The notes under the pieces were generated by a model that worked only from the letters and a program-made list of their open reading frames with translations, ran no database searches and was not told the DNA's origin. Below, piece by piece: positions 54,895 through 63,737 of a DNA stretch of 64,000 bases. A program made the translations under genes and the position numbers. Numbering within the stretch: the stretch's first letter is position 1; every line of letters starts with the position of its first letter. Source of the DNA: Blattabacterium sp. (Blattella germanica) str. Bge (GTDB lineage: Bacteria > Bacteroidota > Bacteroidia > Flavobacteriales > Blattabacteriaceae); assembly GCF_000022605.2 (NCBI RefSeq), contig NC_013454.1, forward strand, positions 558,001 through 622,000. The letters run 5' to 3'.

Positions 54895-55608
54895 ATGAGT
54901 AACTTTAATAATAAAACTTCTCAACATATGGATTATAGAAAAAAAACAGAAGAATTTATGTTATATGCAACTAAGCATAAGAAGATCAATAGTTTAATAA
55001 TAGATAAATATATTATTCAATCAATGACTCCTTATATTGTTGAGGAAAGAAAGTTAAATGTAGCTCAAATGGATGTTTTTTCTCGTTTAATGATGGATAG
55101 AGTTATTTTTTTAGGAACTCCTATAGAAGATCAAGTAGCTAATATAGTACAAGCTCAATTATTGTTTTTACAATCTGTAGATTCTGTGAAAGATATACAA
55201 ATCTATATCAATTCTCCAGGAGGAGATGTTTATGCAGGACTAGGGATCTATGACACCATGCAAATTGTAGAACCTGATGTATCTACCATTTGTACTGGTA
55301 TGGCAGCATCTATGGCCGCTGTTTTACTTTGTGCTGGAGTCAAAAATAAGAGATCTGCATTAAAACATTCAAGAATCATGATTCATCAACCTATAGGGGG
55401 AACACAAGGACAAGCATCAGATATTGAAATCACAGTTCGTGAAATTTTAAAATTGAAAAAAGAACTTTACGAGATTATATCGAAACATTCGGGTGTACCT
55501 ATTGAAAAAATAGAAATTGATTCAGATCGAGATTATTGGATGACGTCTCAAGAGGCAAAAGAATACGGAATGATAGATGAAGTTCTAGAAGGAAAAAGAA
55601 AAAAATAA
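54895..55608 (+). CDS. clpP: ATP-dependent Clp protease proteolytic subunit
   Basis: Serine peptidase forming the Clp chamber with ClpC/ClpX. The 237-residue protein has all three catalytic residues: Ser in CTGMAASMAAVL, His in SRIMIHQPIGG and Asp in DSDRDYW. VEERKLNVAQMDVFSRLMMD and the GGDVYAGLGIYDTM handle region are conserved. The start is uncertain among ATGs at 54871, 54895 and 54928. 54895 is preferred because the first ATG overlaps a palindrome and a purine-rich tract precedes the second. The ClpP-binding loop of ClpC (GIGF) is retained, so a ClpCP protease is expected. Confidence 0.95.
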   Translation: MSNFNNKTSQHMDYRKKTEEFMLYATKHKKINSLIIDKYIIQSMTPYIVEERKLNVAQMDVFSRLMMDRVIFLGTPIEDQVANIVQAQLLFLQSVDSVKDIQIYINSPGGDVYAGLGIYDTMQIVEPDVSTICTGMAASMAAVLLCAGVKNKRSALKHSRIMIHQPIGGTQGQASDIEITVREILKLKKELYEIISKHSGVPIEKIEIDSDRDYWMTSQEAKEYGMIDEVLEGKRKK

Positions 55609-55609
55609 A

Positions 55610-55683
55610 TGATCACGACAGGACTCGAACCTGTAACCGACTGCTTAGAAGGCAGTAGCTCTATCCATTTGAGCTACGTGATC
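55610..55683 (-). tRNA. tRNA-Arg (anticodon TCT)
   Basis: Complete 74-nucleotide cloverleaf on the minus strand: acceptor GATCACG/CGTGATC, D stem GCTC/GAGC, anticodon stem ACTGC/GCAGT with loop CTTCTAA (anticodon TCT), T stem ACAGG/CCTGT with TTCGAGT, and discriminator A. CCA is not encoded. Last of three tRNAs in tandem, ending next to the clpP stop. It decodes AGA/AGG, the likely major Arg codons in this AT-rich genome. Confidence 0.96.
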
Positions 55684-55690
55684 TTATATA

Positions 55691-55765
55691 TCGGGGTAGC
55701 AGGATTTGAACCTACGATCTCCTGGTCCCAAACCAGGCGCGATAACCAAACTACGCCATACCCCG
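55691..55765 (-). tRNA. tRNA-Pro (anticodon TGG)
   Basis: Complete 75-nucleotide cloverleaf on the minus strand: acceptor CGGGGTA/TACCCCG, anticodon stem CCTGG/CCAGG with loop TTTGGGA (anticodon TGG), T stem GTAGG/CCTGC with TTCAAAT, and discriminator A. CCA is not encoded. It lies 7 bases from tRNA-Arg and 2 bases from tRNA-Ser, so processing from one precursor is likely. Confidence 0.96.
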
Positions 55766-55767
55766 TG

Positions 55768-55852
55768 CGGAGAATGTGGGATTCGAACCCACGCGGTATT
55801 TCTATACCGACAGTTTAGCAAACTGTTCCGTTAACCACTCCGGCAACTCTCC
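55768..55852 (-). tRNA. tRNA-Ser (anticodon GCT)
   Basis: Complete 85-nucleotide type II tRNA on the minus strand: acceptor GGAGAGT/ATTCTCC, anticodon stem ACAGT/ACTGT with loop TTGCTAA (anticodon GCT), and a long variable arm CGGTATAGAAATACCG. The T stem is GTGGG/CCCAC with TTCGAAT, and the discriminator is G, as expected for serine. CCA is not encoded. First tRNA after the promoter. Confidence 0.96.
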
Positions 55853-55861
55853 CAAAGAATA

Positions 55862-55893
55862 CAAATCTAAAGGAGATCTATTAAATAAACAAA
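55862..55893 (-). promoter_or_regulatory. Complete Bacteroidota promoter for the tRNA-Ser-Pro-Arg operon
   Basis: On the minus strand, TTTG (55890-55893) and TAGATTTG (55862-55869) are separated by exactly 20 bases, matching TTTG-N~19-TAnnTTTG. The predicted start (about 55855) lies three bases before the tRNA-Ser 5' end. The whole promoter fits in the 44-base spacer after pgpH. Confidence 0.75.
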
Positions 55894-55896
55894 TAA

Positions 55897-57936
55897 TCAG
55901 CTTTTAGGATATTCTATTCTAGTATGATAAATATTTATTAGTTTCTTTTTAAGAACTTTTTTTACTTTCTCTATTTCCTTTAAAGTAATATCCGCATTAG
56001 AAAACTGATTTTCTTTTTTCTGTTTGTTAATAACATTTTCTACCAAGTCTTCTAAATCTTTGGAAGACGGATTTTTTATACTTTTAGAAGCAGCTTCTAC
56101 AGAGTCGGCTATCATAACAATAGCCGTTTCTTTGGAAAAAGGTTTAGGTCCAGAATATTGAAATTGTCTTTTATCCACTTTGATATTAGGACATTTTTTT
56201 TTTTGTTTTTCGTAAAAATAATGAATAATGCTATTTCCATGGTGTGTTCGTATGAAATCAGTAACAGAATCAGGAAGATGATATTTTTTTGCAAACTCAA
56301 TTCCAATTGAAACATGTCCTAAAATAATTTTTGAACTTTCTTTTGGACTTAATTTTTCGTGGGGATTATTAATTATATTATGTTGATTTTCAGTAAAAAA
56401 ATTTGCATTTTTTATTTTTCCTATATCATGATAAATAGCTCCTATTCTTACCAATAATGAATTGGCTCTAATAGCAACAGCTGCTTCTTCTGCGATATTT
56501 GCTACTGTTAAAACATGTTGAAAAGTACCAGGAGCTTTTTGAGATAACAATCTTAATATAGGAGTATTTGTATCCGATAGTTCCAATAATGAAATATCAG
56601 AAGTGAGATTTAATAATTTTTCGAAAAGAAATATTAATGGATGAACAAATAAAGTTAAAACTCCACTAAAAAAAATAAAGAAAAAAGTATGCCAAGAAAT
56701 TTTTTCTAAAGACCCTTCACGAATCAAAATAAGTGAACTAAAAGTAACTATATAAGTAATGGTTATTTTTCCAACAGCAATAAAAAGGTTCGCCATTTTA
56801 TAAATGTTTTTTTTTGTAAGCATGACTAAAAATCCTGTAATTAATTGAATAAAAATAAATTCAAAACTATTTGGGGCAATTAAGGACAATAATAAAATGG
56901 TTGTTATGTGAATAATGATGCTCAAGTGAAAATTGAAAAAAGCACGAATACTTATAGGAAGTATACAAAAAGGAATTATATATAATATTTTAGAATGATA
57001 TTTTAAAATTAAAATAGTAATTAATGATATGAGCAGTATATTGATTATTAAAAAATTAATTTCCCTATTTTTGTGGAAGATTTTATTTTGAAAATAAAAA
57101 AGATATAATATAAATAAAGTAAATATCATACTAATGATAAGAAAATACCCTATAATAAGACAATAATCTTTTTTTTTATTCCATACTTTATTTTCATATT
57201 CCTTTTTGAAATAAGATAAAATCTGAAATTTATTTTCATCTATTATTTCATTATTTCCGATAATTTTATCTCCTTTTGAAAAAGAATATTTTATTTTATT
57301 GATAGATTGAATTTTTTTATGAAAAAAAAATTCAGTATAACTTTGGTTATAAAAAAAATTTGGTACGATAATTTTTTTTAAAATTCTTTTTAAAATCTTG
57401 ACACGATAACCATTTATAAGAAAATTTTTATCAATAATATGATTTACCTTTTTGCGAGTGTAAATTTTTTTGTATAAAATGGGAATCCATTTTTTGTTTT
57501 TTTGAAAAAAAATTATATGAATTTTATTATGTTCCGTTATATCTGGAATTGGAATAGAATCTATATATCCATATTTGTACACAGTATTTACTGTTTTATA
57601 AACGATTTTGGAATAATGTTTTCTATTTTTTAGAAATGGAATTTTTTTTAGCTTTTTTTTTATGTTTTTAACTATTTTTTCGTTTTGAATAAAAAATATT
57701 TTTTGATCCTCTTTCAATTTTTTTATTTCTAAATCGATATCTTGATTGTTTTTTGGAACAACAAAACAAAACGGAGAAAATAAATCTCTGTAAGTCCAAT
57801 TTTTTCCTTTTGAAAATTCATATTTAAAAATCTCTTTTTTTGGGAAAAAAAATGTCAATGATAAGACTGCAATAATTGGAACTAAAATCTTATCTGCAAT
57901 ATTTTTATATGTATAAAACTTTAAGAAATTAGCCAT
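55897..57936 (-). CDS. pgpH: 7TM-HD phosphohydrolase, predicted c-di-AMP phosphodiesterase PgpH
   Basis: Membrane-bound HD-superfamily phosphodiesterase. The 679 residues consist of an N-terminal helix, an extracytoplasmic 7TMR-HDED domain (to about 270), seven transmembrane helices (about 275-450) and a cytoplasmic HD domain. The metal ligands of the HD domain are in GTFQHVLTVANIAEEAA, IGAIYHDIGK, ILGHVSIGIE, IRTHHGNS and MIADSVEAA. In Firmicutes such proteins hydrolyse c-di-AMP to pApA. The diadenylate cyclase is not in this window. Potassium uptake subunits, typical c-di-AMP targets, lie at 13.3-15.8 kb. Confidence 0.9.
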   Translation of the reverse strand: MANFLKFYTYKNIADKILVPIIAVLSLTFFFPKKEIFKYEFSKGKNWTYRDLFSPFCFVVPKNNQDIDLEIKKLKEDQKIFFIQNEKIVKNIKKKLKKIPFLKNRKHYSKIVYKTVNTVYKYGYIDSIPIPDITEHNKIHIIFFQKNKKWIPILYKKIYTRKKVNHIIDKNFLINGYRVKILKRILKKIIVPNFFYNQSYTEFFFHKKIQSINKIKYSFSKGDKIIGNNEIIDENKFQILSYFKKEYENKVWNKKKDYCLIIGYFLIISMIFTLFILYLFYFQNKIFHKNREINFLIINILLISLITILILKYHSKILYIIPFCILPISIRAFFNFHLSIIIHITTILLLSLIAPNSFEFIFIQLITGFLVMLTKKNIYKMANLFIAVGKITITYIVTFSSLILIREGSLEKISWHTFFFIFFSGVLTLFVHPLIFLFEKLLNLTSDISLLELSDTNTPILRLLSQKAPGTFQHVLTVANIAEEAAVAIRANSLLVRIGAIYHDIGKIKNANFFTENQHNIINNPHEKLSPKESSKIILGHVSIGIEFAKKYHLPDSVTDFIRTHHGNSIIHYFYEKQKKKCPNIKVDKRQFQYSGPKPFSKETAIVMIADSVEAASKSIKNPSSKDLEDLVENVINKQKKENQFSNADITLKEIEKVKKVLKKKLINIYHTRIEYPKS

Positions 57937-58046
57937 TTCCTAAAAACCTAAAAAATTGAAACTATGCAATTTTTTCGGAAGGATGAAATTTTCATTTCAA
58001 GAAGAAGTATCAAAAATTAATTATCAATTATATTATGATAATATCA

Positions 58047-58565
58047 TCATGTTTTTTTTTTATAAGATGATTGATTTTTTTGTAAAATATTGGATAACAA
58101 TCTATTTTCATCATTAATGCTTTCTTCTAAACAAATAGTAGATTCCGTTCTAAGAACTCCTTTTATCTCTCCAATTTTAGAAATAACATCTCTAGCATCC
58201 GAAGGGTCTCTAGCAATAATTCTACAAAAAAGATTATATTTTCCTGAGGTAATATATAATTGGACAACATTAGGAATTTTTTTTAATTCTTCTTTCACCA
58301 ATTTAGATTCACGAGAATCCGATAAAATTCCTACAAAAGCTATTAAATGAAAACCCAAAGATTCATATCCAATAATCAAAGTACTTCCCTTGATAATTCC
58401 TGCTTCTTCTAATTTTTTTACTCTAACATGAACAGTACCAACAGATAATGGTTTTATTTCTTTGCTAATCTGTTTACTGATTTCAGTATATGGAGTTCTA
58501 GCATTTATATTTAATTTTTTGACAATAGTATTGTCTATTTCATCTGTATTATATCTTAGAATCAT
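58047..58565 (-). CDS. Lrp/AsnC family transcriptional regulator
   Basis: Amino-acid-responsive regulator. The 172-residue protein has an N-terminal winged helix-turn-helix (VKKLNINARTPYTEISKQIS, SVGTVHVRVKKLEEAGIIKG) and a C-terminal RAM effector domain (residues about 75-150: FVGILSDSRESKLVKEELKKI, YNLFCRIIARDPSDARDVI). This is the only clear DNA-binding transcription factor in the window. Its 183-base upstream region holds several short inverted repeats, which could mediate autoregulation. The ligand and targets are unknown. Confidence 0.93.
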   Translation of the reverse strand: MILRYNTDEIDNTIVKKLNINARTPYTEISKQISKEIKPLSVGTVHVRVKKLEEAGIIKGSTLIIGYESLGFHLIAFVGILSDSRESKLVKEELKKIPNVVQLYITSGKYNLFCRIIARDPSDARDVISKIGEIKGVLRTESTICLEESINDENRLLSNILQKNQSSYKKKT

Positions 58566-58748
58566 TGTTTTATATTTTTATTTTTTTTTGAATAAAGGTA
58601 TTAAAAATACCAAGATACAAAACTTTCTTTTTAAGAAATAGGTTCTTGTTTTTCAATAAGTAATCTTATGATATAAATGATTTGATTTGGATTCTTTTTT
58701 TTGTTACTAACTCTAATTAAAAAGAAAGAGACAATGATTCTTATCATT
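58566..58748 (-). promoter_or_regulatory. Lrp-gene leader with three short inverted repeats
   Basis: One of the longest non-coding stretches of the window. It contains GGTATT-N3-AATACC (58597-58611), TTTCTT-N3-AAGAAA (58624-58638, centres 27 bases apart) and AATGAT-N4-ATCATT (58733-58748). The last directly follows the tamB stop and leads on the minus strand into a pyrimidine-rich tract. The first two could be operators for the adjacent regulator; the third could be a weak tamB terminator. No TAnnTTTG box was found. The assignment is tentative. Confidence 0.3.
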
Positions 58749-61700
58749 TCATTTAATAGATGATAGATTTTTATTATCATGATATAAAGAAAGAAAATAA
58801 TTAAACGTTTCTTTTTTTTTTAAAGAATCCAAATTTTTCATATCTGAATATGATAGTATTTTTTTTAATTTTTTTAAAAAAATTTCGAAAACAGAAAAGT
58901 ATAGAAAATTTTTTATGATCTCGTTTTTTATAAAAAATTTTCCTAAAATTAAAATGGATACAAATTGTATTGTTTTTTCCTCAAAAGAATTTAATTTATT
59001 GAATAATTTTTGTTGAGTGATTTTATCACTTTTAGGAAATAAAATTTCCATATTAATATTAGGTTTTTGTATTTTTCCAGAAATATTAATTCTCAATTCT
59101 GTAAATATTGGATTATGTTCTGAATCTTTTGCAAAATTTATATACTCAGTAACTTTGGATACATATTTAGTTTCATAAGCAATTAAATTGATATTGGATT
59201 GGTCAAAATTATTTTTCCAAGTAATAAATCCTCCTGGTTTGATTTTAAATTCTTTTTCCAATTTTAGAATTGGAATTTTTTCTTGACTAGAAAAATGATA
59301 GAATCCATCTATTACAAAATATTTTCCACTAGTTTCAACATCATTTTTATGTGTTTTTTTGAAAAAAAGAAAGCCTTTTCCTTTTAATTCAATAAAATTT
59401 TCTAAATTTTTGTCTAAAAATATTGATATTTTCGTATTTTCTTGTACATTCGTTTTCACATCTATTGACAAAAAATCATCATCTTCTTTTTCTTTGTATT
59501 TTTTATACGATATTTTTTTATTTTTATAACCCTTTGGGTTAATATATAAATGAGAAGAATTCAAAATTTCTCCATGTTTCATAGAAACATGAACTTTATT
59601 TTCTTTTTTATTTATTTTAATTTTTCCACAAGTCAATATTTTTCCAAATAAAAAACGATTTTGTTTTTCATTTGTATCTAAAACGAGTAAGTTTTTTGTG
59701 TTTATAGATAATTCTAAATTCCATTTTAGAAAATTTTTGTGTAAAAAACATCCATTTATATATCCTTGAGTATTATATTTAGTGTCCCTAAAAGAAGAAG
59801 AAGATAATAAGATGCAGGATTCAGAAACAATATTTACATAAGCCTTGCTCGTAATTTCATAATCTGTATTTATAGAATTTATTTTTATTCCAAATTTGTT
59901 AATTTCTAATTTACCAAAGTAATGAGGATTATTTATATTACCAAATATTTTGATTTTTCCTGTTAGAAATCCTCTTGCTTCACTATTCATTTTTTTCCAA
60001 AAAAAGGAAAAATTATCCATTCTTAAATTTTTAATATATAGATTGAAATCTAGTTTGGATTGATTTTTAGATTTGTTGTTAATATTTCCAGATATTTTTA
60101 AAATATCATGACAATTTTTTTTGAGTACTCCATTAATCTCATAATTTTTATTCTTATGAAAAGAATGAACATAAAAATTTCCTAAAACTGTTTTATCAAT
60201 TGAAAAATTTGTAATTTTTGCATGTATATTGGGTTCAATTTGATTGTAGTCACTTTTATACGAAAAAAAACCGTTCACAAAACCATCCATATTTTTTTTA
60301 AATATGATTTTTTTTAATTGTACATTATTTAAATAAAATTGAAAAATCTTTTGTTTTTTTTCAATAAAATCCGCGTTTACAATAATTTTTTGTTTTTCAG
60401 AATATAAAATAATGTTATCTATGACATATCTTCTGTTTAAGAAGTCTATTTTTATTATTCCTAAACCATTATTGGTTTTCCAATCATATCCATTGATATT
60501 TAATTTAGAAAGAAAAGGAAAAAAAACGAAAAAAATTTTTTTTCCTTTTTTGCAAAGAAAATTCAATATTTGTTCTTTGTATTCTTGTTTTTGAAATTTT
60601 AATAAAAACTTAGAATGAATCATCCAAAAATCTTCTTGATTCAAAATAGATACATCTATTTTTTTAGAAAAGAAATTTTTATAAGTAATTTTTTCTGTAT
60701 TAATTCGTATATCATTTTTTAAAGAAGAATTAACGATTATAAACAGTTTTTCAAAAAATATTTCATTCAATTGTATTTTTTCTGTGAAAAAAATCGTTCT
60801 AAATACGTTCTTCTCTTTTTTTCCTGAAATTCGAATATCAGAAAAAGTATTACTATCTTTTTTTTGTCTTATCAAGTCTATAAAAGATTTTTTTATCAGA
60901 AAACTAAAATTCACATGTTCTATTTGTTTTTTACAGTAACTTTTTAAACAAAAAATTTGTTCTTGTATAACAGATAATAAATGTTCCCATTTAAAATCTC
61001 CATGAATTTGACCAATGATCATATCATATACATTGATTCTAATTGTTTTAAACTGTTTTTTTTTGATCCACATGACCTTTATATCTTTATCAATTTGATT
61101 TTTATCATTATTGATTCTTAGATAGATTTTCTGAACCTGTGGATGAATTTCTCCTTTAAAATTAATTTTAAATCCTGAATGTGATAAAAGCAGAGGTCCA
61201 AATAATTTTGATAAATTTTCTTTTAAATTCATGAAAATCCATACATCATCTGATGAACATTTAGATCCATCAAATGGATTATTTGATGAAATGAAAAAAA
61301 AACTTTTTTCCTTTAATAAAACTTTGAAGTAAAAAAAGAAGATATTTTTTTCAATTGAAACTTGACCGACATATTGAACCTCATGATTCAAAAAATTAAT
61401 ACAAGTTGAGACTTTAGCCATAAAGAAATGATTTTTAATAGCTCCTTCTACTTTTAAACTTATTTCTTTCATTTTTACTACTCTAATAATTAGATTTCCT
61501 TTGTATGTCCATTTTTTCAAATTCAAATTGACTTTTCTAAAATGGAATTTAGAATAGAAATTAGATGGAATGATCTGACTTATTTTATTAGTATGAAATA
61601 GAATAAAAGTTTTAAAAAATTTAATTTTTTTCCATTGTGGATACTCATCAATATAAATAGTCTTTGCAAACAATTTATCTTCTTGTAAATCCTTTATAAG

Positions 61701-62639
61701 AATATTAGATAGAAAAAATTTCTTATGGATCCCATTCAATTGTACGTGAATATTTCCTTGAACAAATAAGCTAAGATTAGAAGACCATTTTCTGTGAAAA
61801 AATATTCCTAAATCAGGTCCTAATTTTGATCCTTTAAAAACTTCACATAATATATTTTTTTTATAGAAAGAATTTTTCTTTTCTTCATATTTTTTGCTAT
61901 TAAAAATCGAAAAAGATCCTTTTAGAAAACTATTCGATGTTTTTATAAACAAATCTTGAATTTCTAATTTTGCAGGATAATAATATGTTAAATGGCAAAA
62001 CAAGTTTTTGATGAAAAGTTTTTTTTTATTTATCAATCCTTGAGATTGAAAAGAAAAAATAGAAACTTTAATTTTTCTATTTTTAATTTGAATATTTTTC
62101 ATATAACTAGAAAAAAAATGATCTAATTTTTTTTTAGAATCTATATTATTATACACTAAATGAGATTTGTTGATTATTAACTCTGAACAAGTAATTGTGT
62201 TTATTGATTCTTTATTCATCAAAACATTTTTGATAAAAAAAAGGATATTGTTTTCTTTTTCCTTGAAATATTTTTTTATGAAAAAAGAAGAGTTTTCAAT
62301 GACCATACTTTTTAGACTCAAATGTCTAGAGTTCATAAAAATCAAACGAAATAAATGATTAATAGATATTTTACATTTAGATAAATGAATAAAAGACAAA
62401 TGATGATGATCTGTCATTTTAACATCATAAAAAATAAGTTCTTTTTTGAAAAAATTAAATGAAATATGTTTTATGGAAATTTTATCGCTTAATTGATTTC
62501 TTACTTTTTTCAAAAAAAAGGTTGATATTTTTTCTTGCACTTTTTTTTGATCATAAATATTTACAAAAATCAATACCAATAAAAAAAGTAAAAAAAGGAT
62601 TATTTTCTTTACGGTAAAAAATTTATGATAAAAAATCAT
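58749..62639 (-). CDS. tamB: TamB-like translocation/assembly module protein
   Basis: Large AsmA/TamB-family protein bridging inner and outer membranes, implicated in outer-membrane protein insertion or phospholipid transport. The 1296 residues start with a single signal-anchor helix (about 12-30). A long, repetitive beta-rich region follows, and a C-terminal DUF490-type domain contains GFITWKNNFDQSNINLIAYETKYVS and LRISGKIQKP-like segments near residue 1190 (read as ELRINISGKIQKPNINMEILFP). Translation is assigned to the ATG at 62639; a TTG lies two codons upstream. Only 24 bases separate it from divergent tsaD. No BamA-like tamA is adjacent. Confidence 0.85.
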   Translation of the reverse strand: MIFYHKFFTVKKIILFLLFLLVLIFVNIYDQKKVQEKISTFFLKKVRNQLSDKISIKHISFNFFKKELIFYDVKMTDHHHLSFIHLSKCKISINHLFRLIFMNSRHLSLKSMVIENSSFFIKKYFKEKENNILFFIKNVLMNKESINTITCSELIINKSHLVYNNIDSKKKLDHFFSSYMKNIQIKNRKIKVSIFSFQSQGLINKKKLFIKNLFCHLTYYYPAKLEIQDLFIKTSNSFLKGSFSIFNSKKYEEKKNSFYKKNILCEVFKGSKLGPDLGIFFHRKWSSNLSLFVQGNIHVQLNGIHKKFFLSNILIKDLQEDKLFAKTIYIDEYPQWKKIKFFKTFILFHTNKISQIIPSNFYSKFHFRKVNLNLKKWTYKGNLIIRVVKMKEISLKVEGAIKNHFFMAKVSTCINFLNHEVQYVGQVSIEKNIFFFYFKVLLKEKSFFFISSNNPFDGSKCSSDDVWIFMNLKENLSKLFGPLLLSHSGFKINFKGEIHPQVQKIYLRINNDKNQIDKDIKVMWIKKKQFKTIRINVYDMIIGQIHGDFKWEHLLSVIQEQIFCLKSYCKKQIEHVNFSFLIKKSFIDLIRQKKDSNTFSDIRISGKKEKNVFRTIFFTEKIQLNEIFFEKLFIIVNSSLKNDIRINTEKITYKNFFSKKIDVSILNQEDFWMIHSKFLLKFQKQEYKEQILNFLCKKGKKIFFVFFPFLSKLNINGYDWKTNNGLGIIKIDFLNRRYVIDNIILYSEKQKIIVNADFIEKKQKIFQFYLNNVQLKKIIFKKNMDGFVNGFFSYKSDYNQIEPNIHAKITNFSIDKTVLGNFYVHSFHKNKNYEINGVLKKNCHDILKISGNINNKSKNQSKLDFNLYIKNLRMDNFSFFWKKMNSEARGFLTGKIKIFGNINNPHYFGKLEINKFGIKINSINTDYEITSKAYVNIVSESCILLSSSSFRDTKYNTQGYINGCFLHKNFLKWNLELSINTKNLLVLDTNEKQNRFLFGKILTCGKIKINKKENKVHVSMKHGEILNSSHLYINPKGYKNKKISYKKYKEKEDDDFLSIDVKTNVQENTKISIFLDKNLENFIELKGKGFLFFKKTHKNDVETSGKYFVIDGFYHFSSQEKIPILKLEKEFKIKPGGFITWKNNFDQSNINLIAYETKYVSKVTEYINFAKDSEHNPIFTELRINISGKIQKPNINMEILFPKSDKITQQKLFNKLNSFEEKTIQFVSILILGKFFIKNEIIKNFLYFSVFEIFLKKLKKILSYSDMKNLDSLKKKETFNYFLSLYHDNKNLSSIK

Positions 62640-62663
62640 TTTCAAATATATTGTTATTTCATT

Positions 62664-63694
62664 ATGAAAAAAAAACCTATTATTCTCGGTATAGAATCAT
62701 CATGTGATGATACAGCTGTTTCTATTATTAAAAATAGAGATGTGTTATCTAATATTATCATTCATCAAGAAATCCACAAACAATATGGAGGAGTAGTCCC
62801 AGAATTAGCTTCTAGATTGCATGATCAAAATATGACACCTGCCGTCAACCAAGCTATTCATTCAGCAAAAATTAAAAAAAATGAAATTGATGCTGTATCT
62901 TTTACTTTAGGACCAGGATTAATAGGATCTCTATTGGTAGGCGCTTCTTTTGCTAAATCTTTTTCAATGGGATTAGAAATTCCTTTACTAACTGTCAATC
63001 ATGTGCAAGCCCATATACTTACTCATTTCATAAAAAATGCTAATATGAACAATTCTTATCCTAAATTTCCATTTTTAGGTTTAGTTATAAGTGGGGGACA
63101 CACTCAAATAGTTAAGGTAAATGATTTTTTTAAAATGGAAATATTAGGATCCACTTTAGATGATTCTATAGGAGATACTTTTGATAAAATTGCTAGACTT
63201 TTGGGTTTCCATTATCCTGGAGGACCTATGATCGAACTTTTTTCTAAAAATGGAAATTGCAAAAAATTTGGTTTTTCAAAACCATCAGTCAATGATTTAA
63301 ATTTCAGTTTCAGTGGATTCAAAAGTCATGTTTTACAATTCATTAAAAAAAAATCAAAAAAAAATCCATTATTTATAAAACAAAATTTATCTGATATTTG
63401 TGCTTCTATTCAAAGAATCATAGCAGAAATTCTTTTAGAAAAAGTAGAAAAAGCCACTCTAATAACTGATATTTTTAGAGTAGCTTTAGCAGGGGGAGTC
63501 TCCGCAAATTGTGAAATTAGACGAATGTTTATATCTTTCGCAAAAAGAAACAAAAAATGGGAAATTTTTATTCCAAAAAAAAATATACCACAGATAACGG
63601 AGCAATGATAGCCATTACAGGATTATTGAAATATGAAAAAAATTTATTTGATTCTATTCATGTTTCTCCATATTCAAAATTTAAAACATTTTAA
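62664..63694 (+). CDS. tsaD: tRNA t6A synthesis ATPase/transferase TsaD, with apparent frameshift
   Basis: Catalytic subunit for N6-threonylcarbamoyladenosine in tRNA, with TsaB. The frame from the ATG at 62664 shows the actin-like fold (ILGIESSCDDTAVSI), the metal-binding VNHVQAHILTH near residue 113, the VISGGHTQIV motif and ALAGGVSANC. At a run of nine A (63575-63583) the frame leaves the conserved sequence and stops at 63608. One extra A would continue as KYTTDNGAMIAITGLLKYEKN and end at 63694 with 343 residues, the normal length. This is a sequencing error, slippage-rescued gene or true mutation. The frame is also open upstream to 62625 without similarity. Confidence 0.88.
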
Positions 63695-63737
63695 AATAAA
63701 AAACAGACTCTCCTAACCTAACTTGAAATTAAACTAT

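Noticed and set aside
55609-55818. 69-codon plus-strand frame ending in PVRRMWDSNPRGI-like sequence
   Set aside because: It is the antisense translation of the three tRNA genes (GLEPVTD and WDSNPRG are typical of such artefacts), not a protein gene.
57937-58046. Short hairpin (GAAAT-N4-ATTTC) between lrp and pgpH as terminator
   Set aside because: Five AT-rich base pairs without a following T run on the minus strand; such repeats are expected by chance in this composition.
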